From contig CAVTIR010000003.1 of the NCBI GenBank assembly GCA_963734665.1, positions 62,001-126,000 on the forward strand: DNA of 64,000 nt, in the 5' to 3' direction. Every line of letters starts with the position of its first letter. The stretch's first letter is position 1. The position numbers were made by a program, and so were the translations under genes. The notes beneath the pieces were generated by a model that made no database searches, had not been told where the DNA came from, and saw only the letters and a list, made by a program, of their open reading frames with translations. Below, piece by piece: positions 24,237-32,670 of this stretch. Source of the DNA: Trebonia sp963734665 (GTDB lineage: Bacteria > Actinomycetota > Actinomycetes > Streptosporangiales > Streptosporangiaceae).

Positions 24237-25181
24237 GTGAAACCTGCGGACTGGCCGGCGGCGCCCTTCGAGGCACACCGGGCGCACCTGCGGTCGGTGG
24301 CCTACCGGATGCTCGGCTCGCTGACCGACGCCGACGACGCGGTACAGGAGGCCTGGCTGCGGTTGTCCCGCGCCGACACCGGCGACGTCAGGGACCTGCG
24401 CGCGTGGCTGACCACTGTCGTCTCCCGGGTGTGCCTGGACATGCTGCGCACCCGGGCGGCCCGCCGCGAGGATTCCCTCGACGTGCACGTGCCTGACCCG
24501 ATCGTGACCAGGGTCGACGATGACCCCGCGGAGCACGCGATCCTAGCCGACTCGATCGGCATCGCCCTGCTGGTCGTCCTCGACACCCTGTCTCCCACGG
24601 AGCGGCTCGCGTTCGTCCTGCACGACATCTTCGCCATGCCGTTCGAGCAGATCGGCCCGATCCTGGACCGTTCCCCTGCTGCTGCCAAGCAACTGGCCAG
24701 CCGCGCCAGGCGCCGCCTCCGCGATGCCCCGTCGCGCGCCGCCGAGGAGCCGCCCGCCGCCGCCGGAAGCGCGCCGCCCGGTCCCGGTACCGCGCCGGCG
24801 GGCAGCGCCGATCTCGCCCGGCAGTGGACAGTCGTCGAGGCCTTCCTCGCCGCGTCGCGGGAGGGCGACTTCGAGGGGCTGCTCGCCATCCTCGACCCGG
24901 ACATCGTCCTCCGGGCTGACGCCGGCGCGGGCCCGCTCGGCCCCTCGGTCCTTCTCCGGGGCGCCCGCGAAGTTATCGCCCAGGCCCAGCGCTTCGCCCC
25001 CCTGGGCCGCTTCGCCCGCCCGGTCCTCGTCAACGGCGGCCCGGGCTTCCTGATAGCCAGGAACGGCGAGCCCCTCGCCGTGATGGCTGTCACCGTGCGA
25101 GACGGCAAGGTCGCCGAGATGGACGTCCTCGCCGACCCCGCCCGCCTGGCTCGGTTGGACCTCACGGAGCTGGGCGGCTAA
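24237..25181 (+). CDS. ECF41 (SigJ-like) RNA polymerase sigma factor with SnoaL-like domain
   Basis: A 314-aa extracytoplasmic-function sigma factor. Region 2 (AHLRSVAYRMLGSLTDADDAVQEAWLRL) and region 4 (TLSPTERLAFVLHDIFAMPFEQIGPILDRSPAAAKQLASRARRRL) are clear. After a Pro/Ala linker there is a SnoaL-like domain (about 195-310), the C-terminal extension that controls ECF41 activity in place of a separate anti-sigma factor. I chose GTG 24237 because a GAAAGG site lies 5 bases before it; GTG 24231 and an upstream TGT frame are less likely. It is divergent from the Ddn-like reductase. Confidence 0.9.
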   Translation: MKPADWPAAPFEAHRAHLRSVAYRMLGSLTDADDAVQEAWLRLSRADTGDVRDLRAWLTTVVSRVCLDMLRTRAARREDSLDVHVPDPIVTRVDDDPAEHAILADSIGIALLVVLDTLSPTERLAFVLHDIFAMPFEQIGPILDRSPAAAKQLASRARRRLRDAPSRAAEEPPAAAGSAPPGPGTAPAGSADLARQWTVVEAFLAASREGDFEGLLAILDPDIVLRADAGAGPLGPSVLLRGAREVIAQAQRFAPLGRFARPVLVNGGPGFLIARNGEPLAVMAVTVRDGKVAEMDVLADPARLARLDLTELGG

Positions 25182-25269
25182 CCATGCTCGTCACCGCGCT
25201 CACCGGCTCACTGAGTGAGCTCGTTTCTGGTCTCGGCGCGCTGCTCGGAGGAATCCTGTAGCACGCGCG

Positions 25270-25305
25270 TGCGACTGCGACCGCCCACCCGCGGCCGCAG
25301 TCGCA
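25270..25305. terminator. Bidirectional hairpin between convergent genes
   Basis: TGCGACTGCG (25270-25279) pairs perfectly with CGCAGTCGCA (25296-25305). It sits between the sigma factor stop and the stop of the convergent exported-protein gene. Confidence 0.6.
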
Positions 25306-25689
25306 TCAGCTCGCGGGATCGGCGTAGCCGGCGTTGGTGCAGTCGGTATCCACAAGGTTCGCGGCGCTGTTCGCGTACGCGGCGTTGGCCGCCTTGTTCC
25401 CGTTCAGCCCCTTGCCCTGGTCCCTCAGCCCGACCGAGACGTTGTAGAGGTCGTCGATCAGCGGCTGCGTGGTCGCCTCCTTATACGCGGTGAGCAGGGG
25501 AGTGGAGCCCGTGGCGCCGCTTCTGGTGACCTGGCTGGTCGCGTCGTACCAGTTCCAGAACGCGTTGCACGCATCCGCGTTCCCCGTGTTCGCCGTCTTC
25601 CCGCCGGAGGTGGCCGCGATCGCGCCAGCACCAATAGCTATCGCGAGGAGAACAAGAAGCCCGATGTTAACCAGGCGTCGGGGTTTCAT
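25306..25689 (-). CDS. Exported or membrane-anchored small protein, unknown
   Basis: A 127-aa protein with a KPRR n-region and one hydrophobic helix (LVNIGLLVLLAIAIGAGAIA) serving as signal or anchor. A Gly/Asn/Thr linker and an outside helical domain of about 85 residues follow. Two cysteines (in ADACNAFWNW and DTDCTNAGY) could form a disulfide joining the two ends of that domain. I do not recognise a family. It lies downstream of the response-regulator gene with a 68-base gap and may be co-transcribed with or controlled by the two-component system. The start could be up to four codons further upstream. Confidence 0.65.
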   Translation of the reverse strand: MKPRRLVNIGLLVLLAIAIGAGAIAATSGGKTANTGNADACNAFWNWYDATSQVTRSGATGSTPLLTAYKEATTQPLIDDLYNVSVGLRDQGKGLNGNKAANAAYANSAANLVDTDCTNAGYADPAS

Positions 25690-25757
25690 CATGGCCGCCA
25701 ACCTTCCTCAAAGCCATGCTCAGGGCAATCCGCAGCATAACAGCGACGGCCGGTTGG

Positions 25758-26456
25758 TTAGGTATCCCAGGCGCCCCTGGGGCCATGCCCCGGTCCGGCG
25801 AGCCCGTTGCTGATCGCGTACCGCACCGCCTGAGCCCGGCTCTGCGCGCCGATTTTCGCGAAGATGCGATTTACGTGCGTCTTCACGGTCGCCTGGCCCA
25901 GAACGAGCCGTTCGCCGATCTCCCGGTTGGACAGCCCCTCGCCGATGAGCGCGAGCACCTCAACCTCTCGCGGGGTGAGGTTGCCTGGGAGTCCGGGAGA
26001 CGGGCGCGTCTGCTCGCCAGGTCCGCGGTCGCCAAGCGCGCTGATGAGGCGCGCTTGCACCGTCGGGTCCAGCCAGGTCTGCCCCCGGTGGACAGCCCGG
26101 ATGGCGGCCTCGATCTCCTCCGCGCTCGCGTCCTTGGTGAGGTAGCCCACGGCACCCGCGCGGAGGGCGGGGAAGATCGATTCGTCGTCCGCGTACGTGG
26201 TAAGCACGACGACACGCGTGGCGCTGCGCCCGGTGATCTCGCGGGTGGCTGCCACGCCGTCCATCTCCGGCATGCGCAGGTCCATGAGCACGACGTCAGG
26301 GGCAAGCTCGTCAACCAGCGCTACCGCCGCCGCCCCGTCCGGCGCGGCGCCGACGACCTCGATCCCCTCGCAAAGCCCGACGAGCACGACGAGACCGTCG
26401 CGCACGACCCGCTGGTCGTCGGCGATCACCACGCGCAGGGCCTTGTCCCCGGTCAT
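25758..26456 (-). CDS. NarL/FixJ-type response regulator
   Basis: A 232-aa DNA-binding response regulator. The receiver domain (1-120) has the acidic pair in VIADDQRVVRDG, the phospho-acceptor Asp in VVLMDLRMPEMDG, Thr in VVLTTY and Lys in GYLTKDAS. A LuxR-type HTH at about 165-225 reads LTPREVEVLALIGEGLSNREI. The ATG at 26456 overlaps the kinase stop (ATGA), so the two are translationally coupled and form a cognate pair. The open frame extends 56 codons upstream but only as a shadow of the kinase gene. Confidence 0.94.
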   Translation of the reverse strand: MTGDKALRVVIADDQRVVRDGLVVLVGLCEGIEVVGAAPDGAAAVALVDELAPDVVLMDLRMPEMDGVAATREITGRSATRVVVLTTYADDESIFPALRAGAVGYLTKDASAEEIEAAIRAVHRGQTWLDPTVQARLISALGDRGPGEQTRPSPGLPGNLTPREVEVLALIGEGLSNREIGERLVLGQATVKTHVNRIFAKIGAQSRAQAVRYAISNGLAGPGHGPRGAWDT

Positions 26457-27628
26457 GCCGGCGCGCTCGCGACGACCGACCAGCCCGGCCCCGACGGCCC
26501 CGCGGTGAGCTCGCCGCCGAGCCGCTTGATCCGCTCGCGCAGGCCCGCGAGCCCCCAGCCGCTGCCCTGGGCGGCGAGGGCGCTCTGCGATCCGCCGTTG
26601 TCGGTCACCGCGAGCCTGACCCACGCCTCGTCGAAGGAGAGCTCGACGCGCGTGCTTGCACCCTCGGCATGCCGTGCGACGTTCGTGAGCGCCTCGCCGG
26701 CCACCCGGTAGAGGGCGAGACTGAGGTCGGGGGCCACAGGCCGGGGCGCTCCCGCCACGCTGTAGGCCACTGCCAGGTTGAAGTCCCGGCGGAAGTGCGC
26801 GACGAGCTCGGGCAGCTGGTCGAGGCCGAGCCGGTCGTCGCGACGGAGCGCGCCCACGGCGTCGCGCGCTTCGGCGAGCCCTTGCTTCGCGAGGTCGGCC
26901 GCTCCGTCGATGGCAGCGCGCAGCTCCGCGGGGGCATCCTCGTTGCCCGCGATCTTGCGCACCATCTCGAGCTGGATCGACAACCCGGAGAGCGAGTGCG
27001 CGAGAACGTCGTGCAGTTCCCTGGCGATGCTCGCCCGCTCCTCCGCCGCGGCCGCCCGCGCCTGGTCATCGTGGGCATCCTCCAGCCGCGCCAGGAGCAA
27101 CTCGGTGGCCTCCTGGCTGAGGCGGTGGCGCCGCAGCAGCGCGCCCGTGATGCCGAGCACCGCGCAAAGCAGTGCCGAAGCGGCGATGTCCGCGGTGCCG
27201 GCACCACCGGCAAGGCTGACGGCGACCGAGACGCCAACCGTGACCACCGCGCCGACGGCGACAGCGAATGCCGGGGAGAGCGTGACGCCGGCGATGAACA
27301 CGACCGCGCTGCCCGGCAGTTCCGACACCCCGTTCGGCTGAAGCAGCACGATCGCGACCGAGCTCGCGCCCATGACCAAGAGTTCGCCGACGCGGACAGC
27401 GACGCCGCCCACGCGCAGGATCGGCCAGGTGAGCATCTCGATCACGAAGACAAGGAGGCAGATCGCGAGCGCGAGACCCCGGCCGGACAGCCCGACCTCT
27501 GGCTTCGACGTCACCGCCACGAGGACGACGATGGCCACCACCCACAGCCGCAGCGGGGCGAACTGCCGGTCCTGACGCCGGAAGCGGCGCAGGGCTTCCG
27601 CCTGCGCCGCCTCCACGCGGTCGCTCAT
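26453..27628 (-). CDS. NarL-type sensor histidine kinase
   Basis: A 391-aa membrane kinase with about five or six N-terminal helices and no large extracellular sensor, suggesting detection within the membrane. The HisKA_3 box ERASIARELHDVLAHSLSGL holds the phospho-accepting His. The HATPase part shows the N-box GEALTNVARHAEG, DNGG and GWGLAGLRERIKRLGG. It phosphorylates the overlapping response regulator. The signal is unknown; the membrane protein immediately upstream (27689-28225) may be part of the sensory set. ATG 27628 was chosen over 27634. Confidence 0.92.
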   Translation of the reverse strand: MSDRVEAAQAEALRRFRRQDRQFAPLRLWVVAIVVLVAVTSKPEVGLSGRGLALAICLLVFVIEMLTWPILRVGGVAVRVGELLVMGASSVAIVLLQPNGVSELPGSAVVFIAGVTLSPAFAVAVGAVVTVGVSVAVSLAGGAGTADIAASALLCAVLGITGALLRRHRLSQEATELLLARLEDAHDDQARAAAAEERASIARELHDVLAHSLSGLSIQLEMVRKIAGNEDAPAELRAAIDGAADLAKQGLAEARDAVGALRRDDRLGLDQLPELVAHFRRDFNLAVAYSVAGAPRPVAPDLSLALYRVAGEALTNVARHAEGASTRVELSFDEAWVRLAVTDNGGSQSALAAQGSGWGLAGLRERIKRLGGELTAGPSGPGWSVVASAPA

Positions 27629-27688
27629 GAGCAAAGCTTACGGTCGCCGGGGAACCTGGTCCCCAGCAGGGCGCTTGCCGCGGGCATC

Positions 27689-28225
27689 TCAGGCCGCCAC
27701 GGTCGCGCGCTGCGGGGCGTGCAGGGCCGGGCCGGTCTGCTGCGTCCTGGCGGCGCGGAGCCGGATGGCGACGAGCCGGGCGATTACCTCGGCGAGCGCC
27801 ATCATCACGAGCCCGGCGATCCACGCGTTCTGGCTGGTGATGTCGTGGGCGACGGAGAAGTTCACGATGTCCCTGGTACCGCCGTGCGACCAGAACTCTT
27901 CGAAGGCAAGCCGGCTGCCGATGCCGATTACCCACAGCGCCGCCGCGATGCCGCCGGCCTTCGCGTAGGCGAAGCCGTCGTCCGCCCGCCACACCCGGGT
28001 CGTCGCCCCGCAGGCGATACCGAGGATGAGCCCAATGCCACCGAGAACGACATAAAGCATGACGTCGTTCCCCCCGGTCGGGAAGCCGCGGAGGTAGTAC
28101 ACGGCTGCGGCGGCGACCAAGATCACCGGCCGGAGCGCGGTCTTCAGGTCGAGGCGGCTACCACGGATCTGGAGGATAACGAGGGCGATGAGAACGATGT
28201 TGATGAGGTAATCCGTAATCGTCAT
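27689..28225 (-). CDS. Multi-pass membrane protein, possibly CcdC/DUF1453-like
   Basis: A 178-aa protein with about five hydrophobic helices: an N-terminal TDYLINIVLIALVILQIRGSRL, a central VILVAAAAVYYLRGFPTGGND, a GGIGLILGIACGATTRVWR, and two near the C-terminus. The spacing and the basic R-x-S/R-x-L after helix 1 resemble the DUF1453/CcdC group, but I am not sure. It ends 60 bases before the histidine kinase start in the same direction and is likely the first gene of that operon. It could modulate the kinase or be an unrelated membrane protein. Confidence 0.65.
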   Translation of the reverse strand: MTITDYLINIVLIALVILQIRGSRLDLKTALRPVILVAAAAVYYLRGFPTGGNDVMLYVVLGGIGLILGIACGATTRVWRADDGFAYAKAGGIAAALWVIGIGSRLAFEEFWSHGGTRDIVNFSVAHDITSQNAWIAGLVMMALAEVIARLVAIRLRAARTQQTGPALHAPQRATVAA

Positions 28226-28441
28226 GCAACAAGTGTCGAATTTTCGGCGCCCTGGGTCGCCAGCCTAGGGGTTGGACTTTCCGCCGGCATTGCCTCAACC
28301 CTCGGGTTTAGACCGACCCCGACCAGGTCCCTGACCTGCCGTTTCTCGATGCGCGTGACCTCTGACCAGTCAAGGCGGTCGCCGAGCGGCATTGCGGTCA
28401 ATTCGCAAGTGCGCGCCCTTGGTACTTATCGATGTGCGGCA

Positions 28442-29557
28442 ATGCGTTTATCCGCGCATTCTGGATCCCATGGACGGCATGAACGGCCCGCACCAGACCA
28501 CGACCACGACCACGACCACGGACATGATTACCACGCTGATCATGATCACCACGCTGGTCATGACCACCATGATCACGGGACTGGTGCGCTGGCGCGCCTG
28601 CTGCATGGAGTTCGCCCGCACTCACATGAGGCCGCCGACAAAGTGGACGCGGCGATGGAGGCCAGTTCGGAGGGGATGCGGGCGCTGTGGATCTCCCTGG
28701 CCGTCCTCGGCGCCACGGCCGTGATTCAGGCGGCGGTCACGGCGTTGTCCGGGTCAGTGGCGCTGCTGGGCGACACGCTGCATAACGCCGCCGACGCGCT
28801 GACGGCCGTGCCGCTGGGGATGGCGTTCCTCGCGGGCAGGCGCCCGCCGACTCGCCGCTACACCTACGGGTACGGACGGGCCGAGGACCTGGCGGGGGTC
28901 GTGATCGTCGTTTTGATCCTGGCGTCCTCTGTGCTGGCGGCTTATGCAGCGGTGACCCGCCTCGTGCGTCCGGAGCGAGTCTCCGACCTGTTCATGGTGG
29001 CGGCCGCGGCGCTGGTGGGGTTCACCGGCAACGAACTGGTCGCCCGCTACCGCATCCGGGTCGGCCGCAAGATCGGCTCCGCCGCACTGGTCGCCGACGG
29101 GCTGCACGCCCGCACGGACGGCTTTACGTCCCTGGCGGTGCTGATAGGGGCAGGTGGCGTGGCGATTGGCTGGAAGTGGGCCGACCCGGTCGTGGGCCTG
29201 GCGATCACAGCCGCGATCCTGTCGGTGGTCTACCAGGCTGCCCGCGAGGTCTACCGCCGGCTCATGGACGCGGTTGACCCCGCCCTAGTCGACCAGGCCG
29301 AGCACACCCTGAGAGCCACCCGCGGCGTACTAGACGTCGGGCTAGTCCGGCTCCGCTGGGTCGGCCATCAGCTCTGGGCCGAATGCGAGATCGCCGTCAG
29401 CGGCGACATCACCGCCATCGACGCTCACGAAATCGCCGTCAACGCCGAACACGCCCTCCTGCACACGCTGCCCCGCCTGTCCGCGGCCCTGGTGCACACC
29501 GACCCGCAGTCCCGCCAGGGCACGGACTTGCACGCGGTCCTCGCCCCCCACCGCTAG
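28442..29557 (+). CDS. Cation diffusion facilitator (Zn/Co/Ni exporter) with His-rich N-terminus
   Basis: A 371-aa CDF transporter with six helices, exporting divalent metal ions in exchange for protons. Helix 2 carries the HNAADA site (LGDTLHNAADALTAVPL) and helix 5 the DGLHARTDGFTSL site, the two halves of the tetrahedral metal site. A cytoplasmic domain (about 285-365) follows. Residues about 19-47 are almost all His and Asp (D-H repeats), a metal-binding tail longer than in most relatives. The upstream frame to 26669 is only a shadow of the kinase gene. I chose the first ATG giving the family start plus the His-rich tail. Confidence 0.9.
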   Translation: MRLSAHSGSHGRHERPAPDHDHDHDHGHDYHADHDHHAGHDHHDHGTGALARLLHGVRPHSHEAADKVDAAMEASSEGMRALWISLAVLGATAVIQAAVTALSGSVALLGDTLHNAADALTAVPLGMAFLAGRRPPTRRYTYGYGRAEDLAGVVIVVLILASSVLAAYAAVTRLVRPERVSDLFMVAAAALVGFTGNELVARYRIRVGRKIGSAALVADGLHARTDGFTSLAVLIGAGGVAIGWKWADPVVGLAITAAILSVVYQAAREVYRRLMDAVDPALVDQAEHTLRATRGVLDVGLVRLRWVGHQLWAECEIAVSGDITAIDAHEIAVNAEHALLHTLPRLSAALVHTDPQSRQGTDLHAVLAPHR

Positions 29558-29650
29558 CCATGGTCGACGCTGCCGCTGCGGCAGATCGCCCGTGTCATGC
29601 GGCGGGCGCTGGACCCGTATCCATGAGAACCCGGCATACGCCCAGCTTGA

Positions 29651-29770
29651 TCAGGATCGGCATTGCCAGTGCCATGGCTCAGCCCGCATGCCGAACTCGT
29701 TGCCTTCAGGCCAGGATTCGTAAAAGCTGAACTCACCGAGTCGGCGCAGCCATGCGTATTCTGCGGCCGG
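29651..29770 (-). pseudogene. Possible C-terminal remnant of an M15/VanY-like D,D-carboxypeptidase
   Basis: The frame reads EYAWLRRLGEFSFYESWPEG then NEFGMRAEPWHWQCRS and stops. The W-L...F-F...S-Y/W-P-x-G-N...E-P-W-H-W pattern is that of the C-terminal end of M15B peptidases, where the His of EPWHW binds zinc. Upstream codons do not continue the family, so this would be a decayed fragment. Low confidence, based on one short motif. Confidence 0.3.
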
Positions 29771-29856
29771 GGCCAGCGCCGTTAACCGGGAAGAGCGCGA
29801 GACCGCTGAGGGCTGTGTGCAAGCCGGTGCGCCGCCGGCCGCGCCCGCCGGGCCGT

Positions 29857-29942
29857 GATCTTGGAAATTCCGCATTGCGCGGAATTTCCGAGCCACCTTC
29901 TGCGAGCGCTTTTTTACCATCTAGTGCAAAGTTTCCAAGATC
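29857..29942. repeat. Nested inverted repeats with GATCTTGGA arms
   Basis: Outer arms GATCTTGGAAA (29857-29867) and TTTCCAAGATC (29932-29942) are perfect complements. Inside, 29863-29889 is a perfect hairpin of GGAAATTCCGC and GCGGAATTTCC with a 5-base loop. The 600-base spacer 29558-30156 contains this, the M15-like fragment and AT-rich sequence (about 30040-30155), with no intact gene. Confidence 0.75.
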
Positions 29943-30156
29943 TTCCGCTGGCCTGCGGAGATGCCGGGCAGGCGCGGCGCTCGCGGCGGCCTCGATCCCA
30001 CGCTGGCTGACGGCCCCCGGCGCACCGGCGTGCAGACTTGAGAGATTTTTCATAGAAAAGAGAGTTATTTCAGAGCAAATTTTAGCATTTTCTGAACGTT
30101 TGTATCAAAGATGTTTGTGTTGTATGTCACCCTCGTTGTGTTAGAGTCCCGGTTTC

Positions 30157-30243
30157 ATGAGTCCCCTGACAGATGCTCGGCGCATGTTGCGCCGTGCTGG
30201 AATTGACGTTTATCGCTGGCCGCGCCGGCCGAATCCGGCGTGA
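30157..30243 (+). pseudogene. Frameshifted N-terminal piece of the FkbM methyltransferase
   Basis: ATG 30157 opens 28 codons reading MSPLTDARRMLRRAGIDVYR and ending at TGA 30241. The L-R-R-x-G-I-D-V-Y-R segment is the usual N-terminal part of FkbM proteins, which then run into the region found 30 bases on in another frame. One base gained or lost near 30235 would join them. Confidence 0.5.
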
Positions 30244-30956
30244 TTGACTGGACGCTCGGTGAGGTAATTCGGTCGCGCGGCATCAACTGTGTCATTGACG
30301 TCGGCGGCAACCGGGGGCAGTTCGCGCGGGGGCTGCGCACCCTCGGCTATCGCGGCCGGATCGTCTCGTTTGAGCCTTCGCCGAGCGTGCTGCCTGAGAT
30401 CCGTGCCGTGGCGGCGCGGGACCGGGACTGGATCGTCCGGCCCGTGGCACTCTCCAGCGAGGCCGGGGAGGCCGAACTGCGGCTGCACAAAGAACCGCAA
30501 CTCAACTCGCTTCTTGACGAGCTGCCTGGTGTGATCGACCAGATTCCGAAGATGGAGCGAGTCGGCACCGCCAGCATCACGCTGTCCACTCTGGCGGTTG
30601 AGTTCCCGCAGGTTATCGCGGGGATCGCCGAGCCATGTGTGCTGCTCAAGTCCGACACCCAAGGTCACGACGTGGAAGTGCTGCGGGGCGCGGGCGACAA
30701 GGGGCTGGACGGGGCGGTGGTGGCCGTGCTCGTCGAGCTGGCGGTCCAGCCGGTCTACAGCGGCCAGCCTCCGATGACCAGGGTGATGGAGCTGATGGCC
30801 AAGGACGGGTTCGCACCGGTCGCTTTCGAGCCCCTCTTCGAGTCTTCGGACGGGCTACAGATGGTCGAGCTCGACGCGCTGTTCATACGCCCGGTCCTCA
30901 CCAGCTCGGATTGGGGATATGACCAAGCAAGGGTGCCCGCCGCTCCCGGCATCTAG
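30240..30956 (+). CDS. FkbM-family SAM-dependent methyltransferase (probably frameshifted at its 5' end)
   Basis: From a GTG, 238 aa form the FkbM methyltransferase core. SAM motif I is VIDVGGNRGQFARGL, motif II is RIVSFEPSPSVLPEI, then SSEAGEAELRLHK, and LLKSDTQGHDVEVLRGA is the conserved LK-x-D-x-Q-G-x-E-x-x-V-L-x-G box. Such enzymes O-methylate sugars or natural products. The normal N-terminal 25-30 residues appear in a different frame just upstream (30157-30243), so either the gene is a recent frameshift pseudogene or translation restarts at this GTG. The upstream 100 bases are notably AT-rich, suggesting transfer. No glycosyltransferase neighbour identifies the target. Confidence 0.8.
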   Translation: MIDWTLGEVIRSRGINCVIDVGGNRGQFARGLRTLGYRGRIVSFEPSPSVLPEIRAVAARDRDWIVRPVALSSEAGEAELRLHKEPQLNSLLDELPGVIDQIPKMERVGTASITLSTLAVEFPQVIAGIAEPCVLLKSDTQGHDVEVLRGAGDKGLDGAVVAVLVELAVQPVYSGQPPMTRVMELMAKDGFAPVAFEPLFESSDGLQMVELDALFIRPVLTSSDWGYDQARVPAAPGI

Positions 30957-31075
30957 CCGACACCCGCTGGCCGCTGCGGCTTGGCCTTCGGGTGCGTCGC
31001 TGCGCGCGGCGCAGACTAAGGCCTGCTGCGGGGACCGGAGGGCGACTCCCTGGCCGTTGAACCGGGCAGTTGCTT

Positions 31076-31093
31076 TTTCGGCGAACGCCGAAA
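31076..31093. repeat. Palindrome TTTCGGCG-AA-CGCCGAAA
   Basis: This is an 18-base palindrome with perfect 8-base arms in the 520-base spacer 30957-31476. It may be a terminator or a regulator site. I see no gene in the rest of that spacer. Confidence 0.5.
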
Positions 31094-31476
31094 GCGTGAC
31101 ATAACCGGATATTCTGCGTCGTTCTGCCTGCATCAGATCGAGGCGTCAGGCGGAAATGTGTTGAGTGGTCAGCCACACGACCGTCGCCAGAAGGTCCAGA
31201 GCCGCGAAAAGATGCCACCTACGGTCAACGGCATATGAATCTTGGCCCTGACCTATGTCTCAGTATGGTAACGATATGCCGCTCTGGTCATTTGTCCTAT
31301 TTAGTCACGGTAATTCCTAGAAATCGAACCAGTGCTGAAGGTTCTTACGCAGATGGGAATCGCATAACCGTCCTCAGTTGCCCCGGCGGCTGGGATTCGG
31401 TGCCCCTTGACAGAGAGGTCACGCGCGTTCACGTTAAGGGCTGACCGACATGTCCGGCTAATGGTAGGGGTAAAGG

Positions 31477-32652
31477 ATGCACTGGATAGCCCGTCGGCCG
31501 ACAAAGACCACACGCCTGCCGCAGCCGGATCTGGCAGGCGAGGACGCTGGCGCTCGTGATGACCCGCCGCCTGACGCGGGGGCGTTGCTGGCGGCGGCTG
31601 AGCGCTTCATCGCGTTGTTCCATGACGAGAATCCCGGGGCGGGCACCTTAAGCGCCCGCATGCAGCAGATCAGCAGCGAGGTGAAAGCGCACGGGACCTA
31701 CTGGCATACTCCTGAGGAACTCGCGTTCGCCGCCCGTGTCGCATGGCGGAACAGCTCGCGCTGTATCGGCCGGCTGTACTGGCGTACGTTGCGAGTTAGG
31801 GACCGGAGGCAGGTGAGCGCCGCGGACCAGATTGCGGCTGAGTGCGCAACGCATCTGCGCGAGGCCACCAATGGCGGAAACATCCGGCCGATGATCACCG
31901 TCTTCGCGCCTGACGCCCCCGGGCGGCCAGGCCCGCGCATCCTTAATTCGCAGCTGGTCGGTTACGCCGGCCATCAGCCCGGCAGGGCCGTGGTCGGGGA
32001 TGCGGCGCACCTGGAAATCACCCGCCTGGCCCGCGAGCTCGGCTGGCGGGCCAGTGATCCGCCTGGCCGGTTCGACCTGCTGCCCCTGATCATCCAGTCG
32101 TCGGGATCACCTCTGGCGTGGTTCGAGCTGCCCGCGGACGCGGTGCTAGAGGTCCCGCTCCGCCACCCGAACCTGGCCTGGTTCGGTGAGCTGCGGCTCC
32201 GCTGGTACGCAGTCCCCGTGATCAGCGGTATGTACCTGGAGGCGGGCGGCATTCGATATCCCGCCGCGCCGTTCAACGGCTGGTACATGTGCACGGAAAT
32301 CGGCTCCCGTGACCTCGGTGACGAGGCCCGGTACAATCAACTGCCGGAAATCGCTGCCCGGATGGGCTTGCGAACTGACAGCCTCCGGACGCTGTGGAAG
32401 GATCGCGCGGTCACTGAGCTGAATGCCGCTGTACTTCATTCCTATGAGAGGTCCGGGGTGAGGATCGCCGACCATCACACCGAGTCGCAGCGCTTCCTGG
32501 CGCATGTCGAGAAAGAGCATCAGCACGGCCGACGCTGCCCGGCCGACTGGTCCTGGATCGTGCCGCCCACCGCCAGCTCGACCACCGCGGTGTTCCACCG
32601 CCTCTATGACGATTTCGACGCGTCACCCAGCTTCCGCCATCATGCCGGCTAG
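31477..32652 (+). CDS. nos: Bacterial nitric oxide synthase oxygenase
   Basis: A 391-aa haem-thiolate enzyme that turns L-arginine into citrulline and NO. It consists of the oxygenase domain only, as usual in bacteria, so it needs an external reductase. The haem-ligating cysteine is Cys96 in WRNSSRCIGRL. The Arg-binding glutamate is Glu274 in WYMCTEIGSRD, in the conserved F-N-G-W-Y-M-x-T-E-I block. ADHHTESQRF and CPADWSWIVPP mark the pterin and C-terminal regions. The N-terminal 40 residues are a Pro/Asp-rich extension. The ATG has a TAGGGG site 6 bases upstream. It converges on the globin-reductase gene with an 18-base gap, suggesting a functional link. Confidence 0.95.
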   Translation: MHWIARRPTKTTRLPQPDLAGEDAGARDDPPPDAGALLAAAERFIALFHDENPGAGTLSARMQQISSEVKAHGTYWHTPEELAFAARVAWRNSSRCIGRLYWRTLRVRDRRQVSAADQIAAECATHLREATNGGNIRPMITVFAPDAPGRPGPRILNSQLVGYAGHQPGRAVVGDAAHLEITRLARELGWRASDPPGRFDLLPLIIQSSGSPLAWFELPADAVLEVPLRHPNLAWFGELRLRWYAVPVISGMYLEAGGIRYPAAPFNGWYMCTEIGSRDLGDEARYNQLPEIAARMGLRTDSLRTLWKDRAVTELNAAVLHSYERSGVRIADHHTESQRFLAHVEKEHQHGRRCPADWSWIVPPTASSTTAVFHRLYDDFDASPSFRHHAG

Positions 32653-32670
32653 CACAGGTGCCGCCCCGGC

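Noticed and set aside
26669..28441. Long upstream extension of the CDF transporter frame
   Set aside because: It runs antisense through the histidine kinase and membrane protein genes; its residues are shadow-like. The CDF start is placed at 28442.
28498..28585. Plus-strand Thr/Met-rich small protein in the D-H repeat region
   Set aside because: It is an out-of-frame reading of the His-rich CDF N-terminus.
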